Shown: positions 6,869 through 15,138, counted from the first letter of the stretch. The stretch: DNA of 21,867 nucleotides from MGNI01 sp964353875 (GCA_964353875.1 CAYGXU010000049.1:1-21867); one strand, 5' to 3'. Numbers and translations: made by a program. The notes: a model not told the origin generated them from the letters alone.

Positions 6869-7592
6869 TGCTTGCCCTCCAATGGATCGATAATTCAGAC
6901 GGATCTTGAAATGGTAATGACGAAAGTAGCTTATAACGAAAATGACTGGCAGATGGATTCCCTATTACTCTTGGTCATCAAGAAAAGGTCGCATCTCTAT
7001 CCAGTATAGCAAAATCGCTGGGCTTTAACCAAAGTTAAAACTACCACAAAGGAAAATAACATAGTGAGAATGGCTGTTTCTTATCTCTGCGATCGTGATC
7101 GGTCTCATTTTCGTTGGAATAAACCATGAGCATTCGAACATCCTATCGCCAAATATCTCCGGGAGGGTTTAATATTAATCCACTCAAGCGAGTCCTCGTC
7201 CTTTAATCAGGGGGGTACTAAAGACCTTCTATCAATTTCGATTAAAATCATATAAAAATATAAATAATTATCCGGTCTGGAAGTATATTAATGACTTCCC
7301 GGATAATTTATGCACGTTTAAAACGATTCTGCTCGAATATTGGCAGGCTGTACAACTTTATTGATTCGCATGGATTGTGATGGTTACTCTCATTGGTGAA
7401 TTTCGCGAAAGTATAGTTCAATCGAGAAGAGTGAGCATCTCTGCCAATGATAGATAGCTTTCGGGATGCCCAACAAGCAAAATTGGTTGTTGCCTAATGG
7501 GAAGTTGTATTTGATCGAGATGGGATAAACGTTATCGGTGTGGGTATTTGTATCTTCCTGGAGAGAAATCCTGAACCACGGAAATATGCCAC
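6869..7592. other. Long AT-rich divergent intergenic region
   Basis: No gene is supported in these 724 bases. The strip 7225-7320 is very AT-rich and carries a bulged hairpin (listed separately). Closer to the 673-codon gene are the inverted repeats CAACAA/TTGTTG (7471-7492) and GATAA-N3-TTATC (7524-7536). Both could be operator sites, but no -35/-10 pair stands out for that gene. Confidence 0.5.
7266..7308 (+). repeat. Bulged 15-bp hairpin in an AT-rich region
   Basis: AATTATCCG (7266-7274) pairs with CGGATAATT (7300-7308), and GGAAGT (7279-7284) pairs with ACTTCC (7294-7299). A 4-nt bulge interrupts one side and the loop has 9 nt. There is no T-tract on either side, so it is not an obvious terminator. 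Confidence 0.6.
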
Positions 7593-9614
7593 ATGAAACA
7601 AGACTTGGAAGTTAGTCAAATTCAATATCTCATGATCTTTCTCAGGAGGATGCCTTCTGAAGGTTTAGAAGAGTTTCAAAGGCAATTATTAAATGTCGCC
7701 ATCTACACACCAGAAGGTACCAATCGCTCCCGCCCGTATCAAGCCTACATAGGGAGAGATACGAAATCAAAAATCCTCGTCAGCGGAGAGACACCCCTCG
7801 ATCAAGGTAATCTTCTTGCTGGTTTCATCATGACATTCCCACAATTAGACCTTGCCTCAGCCATGATCTCCATCCAAAAATTCTCATTGAAAGGGGATAG
7901 TCGAGCTGAAAGTGAAGAGGCCGGCGCTATTGTTGTGGCCGAAAACTGGGGCTTTCGAGAAATTCGGTGGGATCTACCTGGTGAATATGATTTAAGAAAA
8001 AAGGAAGATGGGATGTTAAAGGGCTTCACGAGCAAGGATACCCATAAAAAACCCCGCGATCGTGAAGTTCATGTATTTACTTCATTTAAAAACCAGGCGG
8101 ATCCATCGGATGATAGGTCACAAGCAGGCTTGAACGGGGAAAATGATCCACAGGAGATCATGAATATTATCGGCATTGACGAGGGAGTTAAAGAGAGCAA
8201 TGATGTGGATGAGGGTTTCGCATCTGAAGGCGGGTTCCTTGATGATGATTCCGATTTCCGAGGCTTCCTCAAAGCGACCGACCCGCTCGAAGATGCAGAG
8301 CTAGACGAAACTTCTCAACCAGTTGACCGAATGAAAAGGTGGAGCCTCGAAGATTTCGAGGCAGAACCCATAGAAAGTCACCCCCAACGAAAGGTTCCCG
8401 CCTTTATTGACTTCCCTGAGGAAGCTGATGGGTATGAAGATATCTCTTTTAACGAATCGTCTGAGGTGGGACGGAAAAAACAAGCTTCGCCTTTCGCCGA
8501 GGAAACAAACGCGAGTGAGTATTCAGACACGCATCCAACTTTTGGAAGATCCTATTCAGATCGATACGAGAGCAGCGCTCAAGCTTATCAAAAGGCAAAG
8601 GAATTTGAGCAACCCAATGCCGACGAAGAAGATCTTTATGAATCGGAAACTGAGAATGCACCCCGATCCCCCGGCTCTTTCACATTACTGGGAACAATGG
8701 AAGATGATGATCAAACGGAAGCAGTTTGGGCATCTAATGCTGACCAAATTTCTGCTTCGGTTAGTTCCGCTGAAGACCTGATCCAAGGGAAAGCATATCA
8801 AAACAACATTGATTATCAGGTTAAAAGAAGTCTTCAAGAACAGATCCTTGACAGAATTAGGGATCTTCCTATTCGTAAATTCTTCACGATCCTAATGGTG
8901 ATCGGAGGTATTCTGATTGCTATTTCGCTGGGGGTAAAAGCCCTAGAGCCCGATTTGGAGGCTGCCCGAAAAGCAGCGGGTATTACGGACATCTACGAAT
9001 GGATCATCGCGAACGACTTGGTGGGGACGAACACAGAGGATTGGTCTCGACTCTGGAAGAATTCTCCTGAATATCGTCAATATTGGGCTTGGCACGATAA
9101 CCAATGGAGCAAAACAATCAGTCGCTATCACACAATTGAAGGCGGTTTTACAGCGATTGGCGTAATGGCATTTGTATCAGGAATGGCGATCTTCTTACTA
9201 TCTTCTTTCTTGCGTGCAAAACCAGCATTTAATAAGGGCGCCTCGGCGCAGATAGGAAGCATTGAACGAAAAAGGATATCCCTGAGTTTTTTTGCCGATA
9301 TTGACGTTTGGCCGATCATTGATACCTGGACCAAGATTAATGATTTTAGGCTTCTTGAAACAGAGGGTCCCCGTAGGTTGTACCGAAAAAGTGGGAATAT
9401 GGCACATCCGCCAATCATGTGCATGTTATCCAATAGTGATGGTGACGTTCAACTTGAAGTTTGGCTCAGCACCCGGATTCCAACATTCTTGATGCCCATC
9501 TTCACAGATTTAGGAATCGAGGTTCTTGAGTCAAAGAAGGGGCGGCTACCCGAGGATATTCATGAGGCTGCGAATCTACTACTCGAAAGTTTCGGTCAAA
9601 ATGCGCTTTTATAA
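7593..9614 (+). CDS. Unrecognised 673-aa protein with acidic linker and two membrane segments
   Basis: No family is recognised. Residues 1-140 look like a folded domain ('IQYLMIFLRRMPSEGLEEFQRQLL...YIGRDTKSKILVSGETPL'). About residues 150-415 are low-complexity, rich in Asp, Glu and Ser, with many short acidic stretches, and are probably disordered. One membrane span lies at about 430-452 ('FFTILMVIGGILIAISLGV') and a second at about 519-541 ('FTAIGVMAFVSGMAIFLLSSFL'), separated by a Trp-rich segment of about 65 residues. A C-terminal domain of about 125 residues follows ('FFADIDVWPIIDTWTKINDFRLL...LEVWLSTRIPTFLMPIF'). With two spans both termini would be on the same side, probably the cytoplasm. 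That architecture suggests a scaffold or signalling protein rather than an enzyme, but this is inference. The ribosome binding site is weak and the gene is monocistronic. Confidence 0.75.
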   Translation: MKQDLEVSQIQYLMIFLRRMPSEGLEEFQRQLLNVAIYTPEGTNRSRPYQAYIGRDTKSKILVSGETPLDQGNLLAGFIMTFPQLDLASAMISIQKFSLKGDSRAESEEAGAIVVAENWGFREIRWDLPGEYDLRKKEDGMLKGFTSKDTHKKPRDREVHVFTSFKNQADPSDDRSQAGLNGENDPQEIMNIIGIDEGVKESNDVDEGFASEGGFLDDDSDFRGFLKATDPLEDAELDETSQPVDRMKRWSLEDFEAEPIESHPQRKVPAFIDFPEEADGYEDISFNESSEVGRKKQASPFAEETNASEYSDTHPTFGRSYSDRYESSAQAYQKAKEFEQPNADEEDLYESETENAPRSPGSFTLLGTMEDDDQTEAVWASNADQISASVSSAEDLIQGKAYQNNIDYQVKRSLQEQILDRIRDLPIRKFFTILMVIGGILIAISLGVKALEPDLEAARKAAGITDIYEWIIANDLVGTNTEDWSRLWKNSPEYRQYWAWHDNQWSKTISRYHTIEGGFTAIGVMAFVSGMAIFLLSSFLRAKPAFNKGASAQIGSIERKRISLSFFADIDVWPIIDTWTKINDFRLLETEGPRRLYRKSGNMAHPPIMCMLSNSDGDVQLEVWLSTRIPTFLMPIFTDLGIEVLESKKGRLPEDIHEAANLLLESFGQNALL

Positions 9615-10144
9615 ACCAAATTTCGTGAATACCCTCCCATAATTACGCCAATGGATCATTGTGGCCTAACCAGTATACCCTTTCATAGCAAATGTTTTCT
9701 TCAGCTTTCTTCGGTAACAATCCTTAAGCTTCCCTAGGATCCATTCCTGGATACGTGATCGCTATGGTGAGGTGAAACCTTCCCTCCATTCAAGAAACGA
9801 TGGCGGAAGCGCTCGATTCATCCTGGGCCGTCGCGAGTATCATTTTATGATCTATGATGGGAAAGTGTTATTGATCAGATCCAAGAAAAGCCTTCTTGGC
9901 ATTCATCGCGATCCCAAAATGGGATGGGGAAAGATCTTTACGGGCGACTTCGAGATTTGTATGGCGCCAGGGACCATGAGGCCATTCTTTTCGGACCAAG
10001 ACCAGGATATATAGCCCGGAAGCTGAATACTTGCCTGGATGCAACGCACTAATCCCTCCCCCAAGCGTCGAAAAAACGTACCAGAGTGAAATTCCCTCTT
10101 TCTCGGTGCGCTCTTGGTGAACGCCGCGCGGAATAGAAAGTTAC
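9615..10144. other. Intergenic region with one doubtful ORF
   Basis: A plus-strand frame from GTG 9772 to TAG 10012-10014 encodes 80 residues with a coding-like stretch ('YHFMIYDGKVLLIRSKKSLLGIHR'). It stays open upstream to 9718, but has no ribosome binding site or known family. It could be a gene fragment. Nothing else is supported. Confidence 0.3.
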
Positions 10145-10171
10145 AAAAAAAGATCGGTGATGGTCACCGAT
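10145..10171 (-). terminator. Intrinsic terminator of the tRNA-CAU transcript
   Basis: Read on the minus strand, ATCGGTGA pairs with TCACCGAT (8 bp, loop CCA), then C and seven T. It lies about 97 nt beyond the 3' end of the tRNA, the only minus-strand gene upstream of it. Confidence 0.8.
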
Positions 10172-10267
10172 TCAGATCTAGCTCTGGCATTCTAAGATTT
10201 CCTCTAAACATTGATAGGTCAGCACCGAAGCCTGAAAAAATTCCAATCCCCATTTTTTTCTCGAAGA

Positions 10268-10340
10268 TGGGCCCGGCAGGAATCGAACCTGCGACCAACC
10301 GGTTATGAGCCGGCCGCTCTGACCCCTGAGCTACGGGCCC
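10268..10340 (-). tRNA. tRNA with CAU anticodon (elongator Met, or Ile2)
   Basis: This 73-nt cloverleaf has acceptor GGGCCCG/CGGGCCC with discriminator A, D arm GCTC/GAGC, anticodon stem CCGGC/..CCGG around CTCATAA, and T arm GCAGG/CCTGC with TTCGATT. The first base pair is G-C and the D loop is short, so it is not the initiator. CAU tRNAs can be elongator methionine, or isoleucine after lysidine modification; the sequence alone does not settle which. CCA is not encoded. Frames reading the other strand here are artefacts. Confidence 0.9.
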
Positions 10341-10349
10341 TCTCCCACC

Positions 10350-10355
10350 ATTTTA
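10350..10355 (-). promoter_or_regulatory. Extended -10 (TGCTAAAAT) of the tRNA-CAU gene
   Basis: TAAAAT preceded by TGC lies 9 nt upstream of the mature 5' end. The -35 at 17-nt spacing is weak (TTCTCG). Confidence 0.5.
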
Positions 10356-10679
10356 GCAGAGGCTCTGCGGCGCGAGAAGACTTCAGGCCTATTCCATCGC
10401 CATCATTCTACTCTTAAAAATCTTTTCTATTTGCCCTAACATCATCCAAATGCCCCTGATAATTAGCCTTTGTCTCGCATCGACTCGCGAAGGGATTTTT
10501 CTTTAAGCGCGATAAGGCATGTTAAGAATATATTCCCTATTCTTGTGTTGACTATCATTCGCATAAAGGTGTCTTTGGGAGCCGTTCTTTTTTGAAACAA
10601 TCATCATAATAGTAGGCTTCATTTTCGATCGATTGACTCACAGACGATGATATCCAGGGAACGATCGGGATTTATAGTA
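10356..10679. other. Intergenic region, nothing supported
   Basis: Between the tRNA-CAU promoter and the promoter of the EEP-family gene no coding frame or strong structure was seen. Confidence 0.5.
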
Positions 10680-10708
10680 TTGTTCTTATCCCCCACGAAA
10701 TCTATACT
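10680..10708 (+). promoter_or_regulatory. Promoter of the EEP-family gene
   Basis: TTGTTC (10680-10685), a 17-nt spacer and TATACT (10703-10708) predict a start near 10715 and a leader of about 29 nt. Confidence 0.5.
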
Positions 10709-10743
10709 ATCGAGCTTAGATCCAAGATATTGGCGGCGCATTA

Positions 10744-11721
10744 ATGAAAAAAGCTCAGCAAATCGCCTCAACTCTGCTTGTCCATATCGCAATGATTATC
10801 ACAGCTCTGTTCAGCCTGATCACCGTTTTTGGTTTTTGTGGGACGATTTACTGGTTCTTCGATCTTTTCTCTTATCATCGACTTCAATATATGGCTCTCC
10901 TTCTTGCTTGCGCGGGGACACTGCTGACATTCAAGAAATGGCGTGAAGCTGCGGTTGCTTTCTTGTTCGGGATGCTGAACCTGTCGCTGATCATGCCGCT
11001 CTACTGGCCAAGAGGTGTGGATGGCATCGATGCGCCCCGTCAGCGCGCCCTTCTTCTTAATTTGCAGTATTCAAACCGGGAATATGAATTGGTTTATGAG
11101 TTTGTTCATCATGTAGACCCCGACTTTATCCTATTTGAGGAGGTCACCAGCCAATGGGCTGAAGCCCTGAAAGAGCTTGGTGCTTATCCCTTCTTCGTCA
11201 TCGAAGCGCGTGAGAGTTGTACAGGTATCGCGCTTTTCAGCCGCATCCCTCTTAATGAAACGGAGATATTCACCATTAACGAAACCGCGCCTCCGGATCT
11301 TATCGCTCAAATCGACTTAGAGGGGCAACCATTGACCATTATTGGCACCCACCCTTCTCCACCATTGGGTCCAGTGGATTACCAAACCAGTATGGACCAA
11401 CTGTCCAACTTGGCTCGCATTGCTTCAGAGACAAGAGGAGCAGTGATGCTTCTAGGCGATTTAAATTCCACATCATGGGGATCTTATTTCAATAGACTTG
11501 TTTATGATGCTAACTTATCGGATAGCCGTAAGGGATACGGCCTCCAACCGAGTTTTCCTGCCCGGGACCTCATTCTAGGCCAATTCCTCTATCTCACACC
11601 CATCGATCATATCCTCATCTCTTCCGAGATCCTTGTCCTTGATCGGTCCCTGGGTCCCTATGTCGGGTCTGATCATTACCCGGTAGTAGTCGACTTCTCG
11701 ATAAATTCCGATCTGGAATAA
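10744..11721 (+). CDS. Membrane-anchored endonuclease/exonuclease/phosphatase (EEP) family protein
   Basis: The protein has 325 residues. About residues 8-90 contain two or three hydrophobic segments that anchor the protein. The catalytic domain follows and shows the ordered EEP motifs: 'LLLNLQYSN' and 'FILFEEVT' (metal-binding Glu at 132/133), 'IIGTHPSPP', 'MLLGDLNSTSW' (D239, N241), 'PIDHILIS', and 'GSDHYPVVVDF' (D310, H311). All catalytic positions expected for the fold are present. The family hydrolyses phosphodiesters in DNA, RNA, phospholipids or inositol phosphates. The N-terminal membrane segments resemble those of bacterial members whose domain faces outward, so an extracytoplasmic phosphodiesterase or nuclease is the best guess. 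The substrate is unknown and no partner gene is adjacent. No clear ribosome binding site is seen before the ATG. Confidence 0.85.
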   Translation: MKKAQQIASTLLVHIAMIITALFSLITVFGFCGTIYWFFDLFSYHRLQYMALLLACAGTLLTFKKWREAAVAFLFGMLNLSLIMPLYWPRGVDGIDAPRQRALLLNLQYSNREYELVYEFVHHVDPDFILFEEVTSQWAEALKELGAYPFFVIEARESCTGIALFSRIPLNETEIFTINETAPPDLIAQIDLEGQPLTIIGTHPSPPLGPVDYQTSMDQLSNLARIASETRGAVMLLGDLNSTSWGSYFNRLVYDANLSDSRKGYGLQPSFPARDLILGQFLYLTPIDHILISSEILVLDRSLGPYVGSDHYPVVVDFSINSDLE

Positions 11722-12046
11722 TCCAAAAAATATGCACCCCTTAAAGATTTCCGGGCGACTTCTCCACGGATTTGAAGCCCTATAGAACAAGTAGGTTCAC
11801 TTTAGAGTATCAAGAAGAACTATTCTCCGCCAAAGCTACATCATGGTCACCCTTGCGATATATTGAATAATGGTCCCAAATTCACTCGTTTGGATTTGAA
11901 TCTTCTTGATATTTTGCGGTATGCTTTTATTCTTCGTATTTCATATTGCTCATCGTATGGTATAACGATCGGGATATCCAATAGTCGAGTATGAATTCAT
12001 TTCCTATTATTTCTTCATAAAAAGAGCGCAACTTCTTGCTTGATGC
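11722..12046. other. Intergenic region, nothing supported
   Basis: No gene or terminator-like hairpin was found between the EEP-family gene and the promoter of the next plus-strand gene. The sequence becomes AT-rich from about 11880. Confidence 0.5.
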
Positions 12047-12052
12047 TAAAAT
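12047..12052 (+). promoter_or_regulatory. Extended -10 (TGCTAAAAT) of the 318-aa membrane protein gene
   Basis: The hexamer TAAAAT with upstream TGC predicts a start near 12059 and a leader of about 33 nt containing a GAGGG ribosome binding site. No matching -35 is seen. Confidence 0.5.
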
Positions 12053-12091
12053 CTATCCCCTACTAAAGGAATTAATATCTCTGAGGGACCA

Positions 12092-13048
12092 ATGAAATCT
12101 CAAAATAGAATTTATTCCGTTTCTCCCAAATGGTTTCCTGTCCTTGCCTTGGCATTGTTCCTGTTCATACCAGGCAGGCATGACTGGTTCGATACCGGGC
12201 CCAAACCCAGCATGGAGTTTGAGTTCGAGTATGAAACCGACGAGCTACTCCAAATCGTGGAGGGGACATTATTCGAATGTTCTGAGCCGGATTGTTCGGA
12301 TGCGAAACCGTTAGAGGCATTGGGACCACAACGTTTCACCTGCGAGGTAAATCGCTGTTCATCCATGGCTTACGGGTACAGCGACTATCATCGCCTGGCC
12401 ATTCGATTCTCCGATGGAAAGACACGCGAGAGCAATATCTTTGAAAGCGATTCCTTTTCTACAACGTATCGTGTGGTTGTACGAGAAGACGAATTAATCG
12501 TCGATAAAATACGCGGACGGGTTAATCCTTTGGGATTGACTTTGATTGGGCTCATTTTGGGTGCCTTATTTGCGCTGTTCCTCAGCCTCGGTATGTTCGT
12601 CCTGATGATTTTAATGATCATCCGAGCTGGAGAAGGAAAGGCTGATTTTAACACCTCGCGATGGGTTTTCGTCTCCCTCTGGCTGGTGATGGGCATTTTA
12701 TTGGTTTTTGCTTCGATCTTCTATATCGCAGTTCCCATTACGCTGGCCATAGAAGGATTCCTGGCGTTGCTTTACGCTATTTTCCGAAAGCGCTCCAAGA
12801 TCACAACGCTTACGATGGTCGCCCTGGCCAATATGATCACCATCCCCATCCTGTGGATGGGCGCCAATATGCTGGGCGGAGAGAATTTAACACTCTTCAC
12901 CGCGGTTGCTGAAATCATCATCTGGCTTGTGGAAAGCGCCATCCTTTATCTTACCCAGCGGGACAGCCTCCCTTTTCGCGAGGCGCTGCTTTTCAGCCTT
13001 ATTCTCAATGGATGCAGCTACCTCATTGGCTTGTTCTTGGTCCTCTGA
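12092..13048 (+). CDS. Polytopic membrane protein with Cys-rich extracytoplasmic domain
   Basis: This 318-residue protein has no assigned function. A signal sequence or first span lies at about residues 14-28. An extracytoplasmic domain (about 30-145) follows, with four cysteines as two close pairs ('FECSEPDCSD', C63/C68, and 'FTCEVNRCSS', C84/C89) that could form disulfides, and the segment 'SSMAYGYSDYHRLAIRFSDGKTRESNIFE'. Spans are then predicted at about 148-177, 190-214, 217-231, 239-260, 266-287 and 297-317. I recall the ectodomain pattern from uncharacterised Anaerolineae membrane proteins, which supports the taxonomic guess but gives no role. GAGGG lies 5 nt before the ATG. A 9-bp hairpin without T-tract (13082-13102) follows the stop. 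Confidence 0.8.
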   Translation: MKSQNRIYSVSPKWFPVLALALFLFIPGRHDWFDTGPKPSMEFEFEYETDELLQIVEGTLFECSEPDCSDAKPLEALGPQRFTCEVNRCSSMAYGYSDYHRLAIRFSDGKTRESNIFESDSFSTTYRVVVREDELIVDKIRGRVNPLGLTLIGLILGALFALFLSLGMFVLMILMIIRAGEGKADFNTSRWVFVSLWLVMGILLVFASIFYIAVPITLAIEGFLALLYAIFRKRSKITTLTMVALANMITIPILWMGANMLGGENLTLFTAVAEIIIWLVESAILYLTQRDSLPFREALLFSLILNGCSYLIGLFLVL

Positions 13049-13213
13049 AAATATCTTACATGGCGAGGATGAGAGACACAGATCAAATAGTGACTGTTTG
13101 ATTGAGCTCTTCTTCGGCCTCTTATCAGGAAACCTGCCATCCCAATCCTCTTTTGCAGGACAATAATCTTATCCTGCGCATTGGTCCCCACTTACCATTA
13201 ATAGCCTGAAATG

Positions 13214-13234
13214 AAAAACCACCCTTTCGGGTGG
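13214..13234 (-). terminator. Intrinsic terminator of the tRNA-Gly gene
   Basis: On the minus strand CCACCC and GGGTGG form a 6-bp stem around a GAAA tetraloop, followed by five T. It begins 5 nt after the tRNA 3' end. Confidence 0.85.
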
Positions 13235-13239
13235 GAAAG

Positions 13240-13311
13240 AGCGGGCGACGGGATTCGAACCCGCGGATATCAGCTTGGAAGGCTGATGCCTTACCACTTG
13301 GCCACGCCCGC
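13240..13311 (-). tRNA. tRNA-Gly (UCC anticodon)
   Basis: This 72-nt cloverleaf has acceptor GCGGGCG/CGCCCGC, discriminator U, anticodon stem CAGCC/..GCTG with loop TTCCAA giving UCC, and T arm GCGGG/CCCGT with TTCGAAT. CCA is not encoded. A separate terminator and promoter make it a single-gene unit. Confidence 0.95.
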
Positions 13312-13321
13312 ATGCCTGATC

Positions 13322-13350
13322 ATTCTACCGCTTGGGCAATCAAGGGTCAA
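13322..13350 (-). promoter_or_regulatory. Promoter of tRNA-Gly
   Basis: On the minus strand TTGACC (13345-13350), an exact 17-nt spacer and TAGAAT (13322-13327) lead to a start a few bases upstream of the tRNA. Confidence 0.85.
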
Positions 13351-13401
13351 GCGATGGTACGTCGATGCGAGCTGGTGAATAAACTCATCACAAAGAAAAA
13401 G

Positions 13402-13734
13402 TTAAAATAATGGCAGCCCGAGGTCGTCCTTCGCCTCGTTTTTCTCGCCGATCAGCAACGCTTCATGGCCATTGGATTTGATCGCTCGGATAGCGGCGAT
13501 GGGTTCGAAATCCCCTTCAATCTGCCCCAGACGACCGGCAAAGACGCGCTTTCCTTCTCGGATTTCTTCAAGCAAGGCTTGACGATCAAAGAGTTGCACA
13601 TCTCCCCACACCGGCCCGCGTCGTTGATAGCCTTGAGCCAGAGAGAGGCGTCCATCTTCCCCTGCGTAACGAACAGCAATGATCACCAGATCCAACTCTT
13701 TTCGTGCAGCACGTGATACAGGTTTTCCTCGCAC
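13402..13734 (-). CDS. Conserved hypothetical protein (110 aa)
   Basis: The function is not known. The protein is soluble, has no signal peptide or membrane segment, and begins at GTG. It shows a mix of strands and a helix: 'LDLVIIAVRYAGEDGRLSLAQGY', 'GPVWGDVQLFDRQALLEEIREGKRVFAGRLGQIEGDFEP' and the terminal 'DDLGLPLF'. The pattern is protein-like and I recall similar proteins in Anaerolineae, but cannot name a family. GAGGGG and AAGG lie upstream of the GTG, and a -10-like CATAAT (13757-13762, minus strand) predicts a short leader. The tRNA-Pro gene ends just upstream on the same strand, and no terminator separates them, so tRNA readthrough could also express this gene. Confidence 0.7.
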   Translation of the reverse strand: MRGKPVSRAARKELDLVIIAVRYAGEDGRLSLAQGYQRRGPVWGDVQLFDRQALLEEIREGKRVFAGRLGQIEGDFEPIAAIRAIKSNGHEALLIGEKNEAKDDLGLPLF

Positions 13735-13771
13735 TGGCCTTACCCCTCAACTATGGATTATGATAAAAGAG

Positions 13772-13844
13772 TCGGGGTGGGCGGACTTGAACCGCCGGCT
13801 TCCGCGTCCCAAACGCGGCGCGCTTCCAACTGCGCTACACCCCG
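13772..13844 (-). tRNA. tRNA-Pro (UGG anticodon)
   Basis: This 73-nt cloverleaf has acceptor CGGGGTG/CACCCCG, discriminator A, D arm GCGC/GCGC, anticodon stem CCGCG/CGCGG with loop TTTGGGA giving UGG, and T arm GGCGG/CCGCC with TTCAAGT. CCA is not encoded. C1-G72 and G18G19-type D loop fit proline. Confidence 0.95.
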
Positions 13845-13854
13845 CACTGGTCAG

Positions 13855-13883
13855 AGTATAAATCGCCCTGGCATGCTGGTCAA
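13855..13883 (-). promoter_or_regulatory. Promoter of tRNA-Pro
   Basis: On the minus strand TTGACC (13878-13883), a 17-nt spacer and TATACT (13855-13860) end 10 nt upstream of the tRNA. The -35 lies within the upstream region of the divergent methyltransferase gene. The same TATA stretch read on the other strand (TATAAA, 13857-13862) may serve that gene. Confidence 0.85.
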
Positions 13884-13902
13884 GATGGGTATTGAGGGAG
13901 TC

Positions 13903-14724
13903 ATGGCGACGGTTGAAACAGAATCGCAATCCAACGACAAAGGGGATGTCTCCAAGAAAGAGGATCCTTTCCCTCGTCTTTATCAGGCCTATGCCGATTC
14001 TCATACAGAAGACCTTGCCCTCTGGAAACATCTTGCGCAAAGGAGCGGCGGTCCCGTTCTTGAATTGGGATGCGGTCCTGGACGAGTGCTGAGTTTTTTA
14101 GCAGAGGGTGGCTTTTCAGTATCTGGCATAGATTGCGATGCGGGTATGCTGGACCTAGCTCAAATGCGATGCTTTCCCAGGTTCAATGATCGCGTCCGGC
14201 TCTATCTGGCAGACATGTGTGACTTTGCACTTCCCGATCGCTTTCCTTTGATCATAGTACCCTGCAATACCTTCTCCTACCTGGATGATGATCAGGCGCT
14301 TCAGGCTTTAACGCGCATCCAAAACCATCTGACATCAGATGGTCTGGCTGCTTTCGATCTGCCCAACCCCGAGGAGAGCATCAAGATAGCACAGATCTCT
14401 ATACAATCCGAGGAAGCAACCGCTCTGCCGATAGATGTCTATTTCGAACCGAAAAGCGAACACCCGGTTCAAGTCTACACAAACTGTGAAATCGATCCCA
14501 CCAAAAAGCGCATCCGCCTGACCTGGCATTTCGATGAGCTTTTCCCTGATGGCACGGTCAAACGCAGCGACCATGTCTCAAGTTATCATCTGCGATCGAG
14601 AGATGCCATGCAGGAGATGTTGAATAAAGCGGGGATGCTCCAAACCCAATTTTACGGGGATTACGAATTAGGCCCTCTCCATTTAACCTCCTCGCAGATG
14701 GTCGTCCTCGCCAGAAGAAGTTGA
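13903..14724 (+). CDS. Class I SAM-dependent methyltransferase
   Basis: The protein has 273 residues from the chosen start. The Rossmann-type domain is clear. Motif I is 'VLELGCGPGRV' (about 52-62), and the acidic residue binding the SAM ribose is in 'SGIDCDAGML' (D77). 'VRLYLADMCDFAL' is the adenine-contact motif and 'FPLIIVPCNTFSYL' is motif IV. The C-terminal half (about 160-270) contains a beta-rich substrate domain ('PIDVYFEPKSEHPVQVYTNCEIDPTKKRIRLTWHF'). It would transfer a methyl group from SAM to an unknown small molecule or macromolecule. The frame stays open upstream through the tRNA-Pro gene, so the first true start lies after 13844. ATG 13903 is preferred because GAGG is 5 nt upstream. 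ATG 13873 is possible with almost no leader after TATAAA. Confidence 0.85.
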   Translation: MATVETESQSNDKGDVSKKEDPFPRLYQAYADSHTEDLALWKHLAQRSGGPVLELGCGPGRVLSFLAEGGFSVSGIDCDAGMLDLAQMRCFPRFNDRVRLYLADMCDFALPDRFPLIIVPCNTFSYLDDDQALQALTRIQNHLTSDGLAAFDLPNPEESIKIAQISIQSEEATALPIDVYFEPKSEHPVQVYTNCEIDPTKKRIRLTWHFDELFPDGTVKRSDHVSSYHLRSRDAMQEMLNKAGMLQTQFYGDYELGPLHLTSSQMVVLARRS

Positions 14725-15138
14725 AATCCTTCCATTATCGTCTCTACGGCGCCGATCAGATCCAAGAACACTTCAACCGGCTGGGAGAGTCTTGCCTGGC
14801 AGCAAACGATCGCGCTCATAGAGAAAAGGGACAAAAGCGGCCTTTGGAGTTGGCCTGAAGTGCTCTCGATACTGAGGGCGATACTCGATCGTGGGGGGAA
14901 ACGAGTTGCTGTGGTTTATGCTAAATATGGTAGGCAAAAATGGAATTCGACGCGCTTGATCTCCATGAAGAAAAGGAGGGAATTGAACATCCCTCCCGCA
15001 GTTTTCGCAGGTCGATATAAACGCCACACCGCATTCGATCCTCTAGCCGATATCTCGCCGCAACTGCCCGCGTACCGGCGGGAGGGTTGACTGAGCAGCA
15101 ACAAAAATGCAGGGTTCATATATTCAAGAGGAAAGTGC
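14725..15138. other. Intergenic region with inverted repeats, no gene supported
   Basis: The inverted repeat CCCTCCCGC/GCGGGAGGG (14991-14999, 15078-15086) encloses a GC-rich stretch with an inner GCAGTT/AACTGC helix. A minus-strand frame of 84 codons (14773-15027) has no ribosome binding site or family and crosses this structure. Confidence 0.45.
14968..14996 (-). terminator. Possible minus-strand terminator
   Basis: On the minus strand GGAGGGA and TCCCTCC form a 7-bp stem with an 8-nt loop, followed by TTTTCTTC. The only thing upstream on this strand is the structured stretch 14991-15086, with which it partly competes, so a small RNA ending here is conceivable. Confidence 0.35.

Noticed and set aside
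10114..10417. Plus-strand ORFs reading 'RQESNLRPTGYEPAALTPELRA'
   Set aside because: This is the well-known artefact of translating the strand opposite a tRNA gene.
13753..13902. Upstream extension of the methyltransferase ORF
   Set aside because: The first 30 codons read through the tRNA-Pro gene on the other strand. The real start must lie after 13844.
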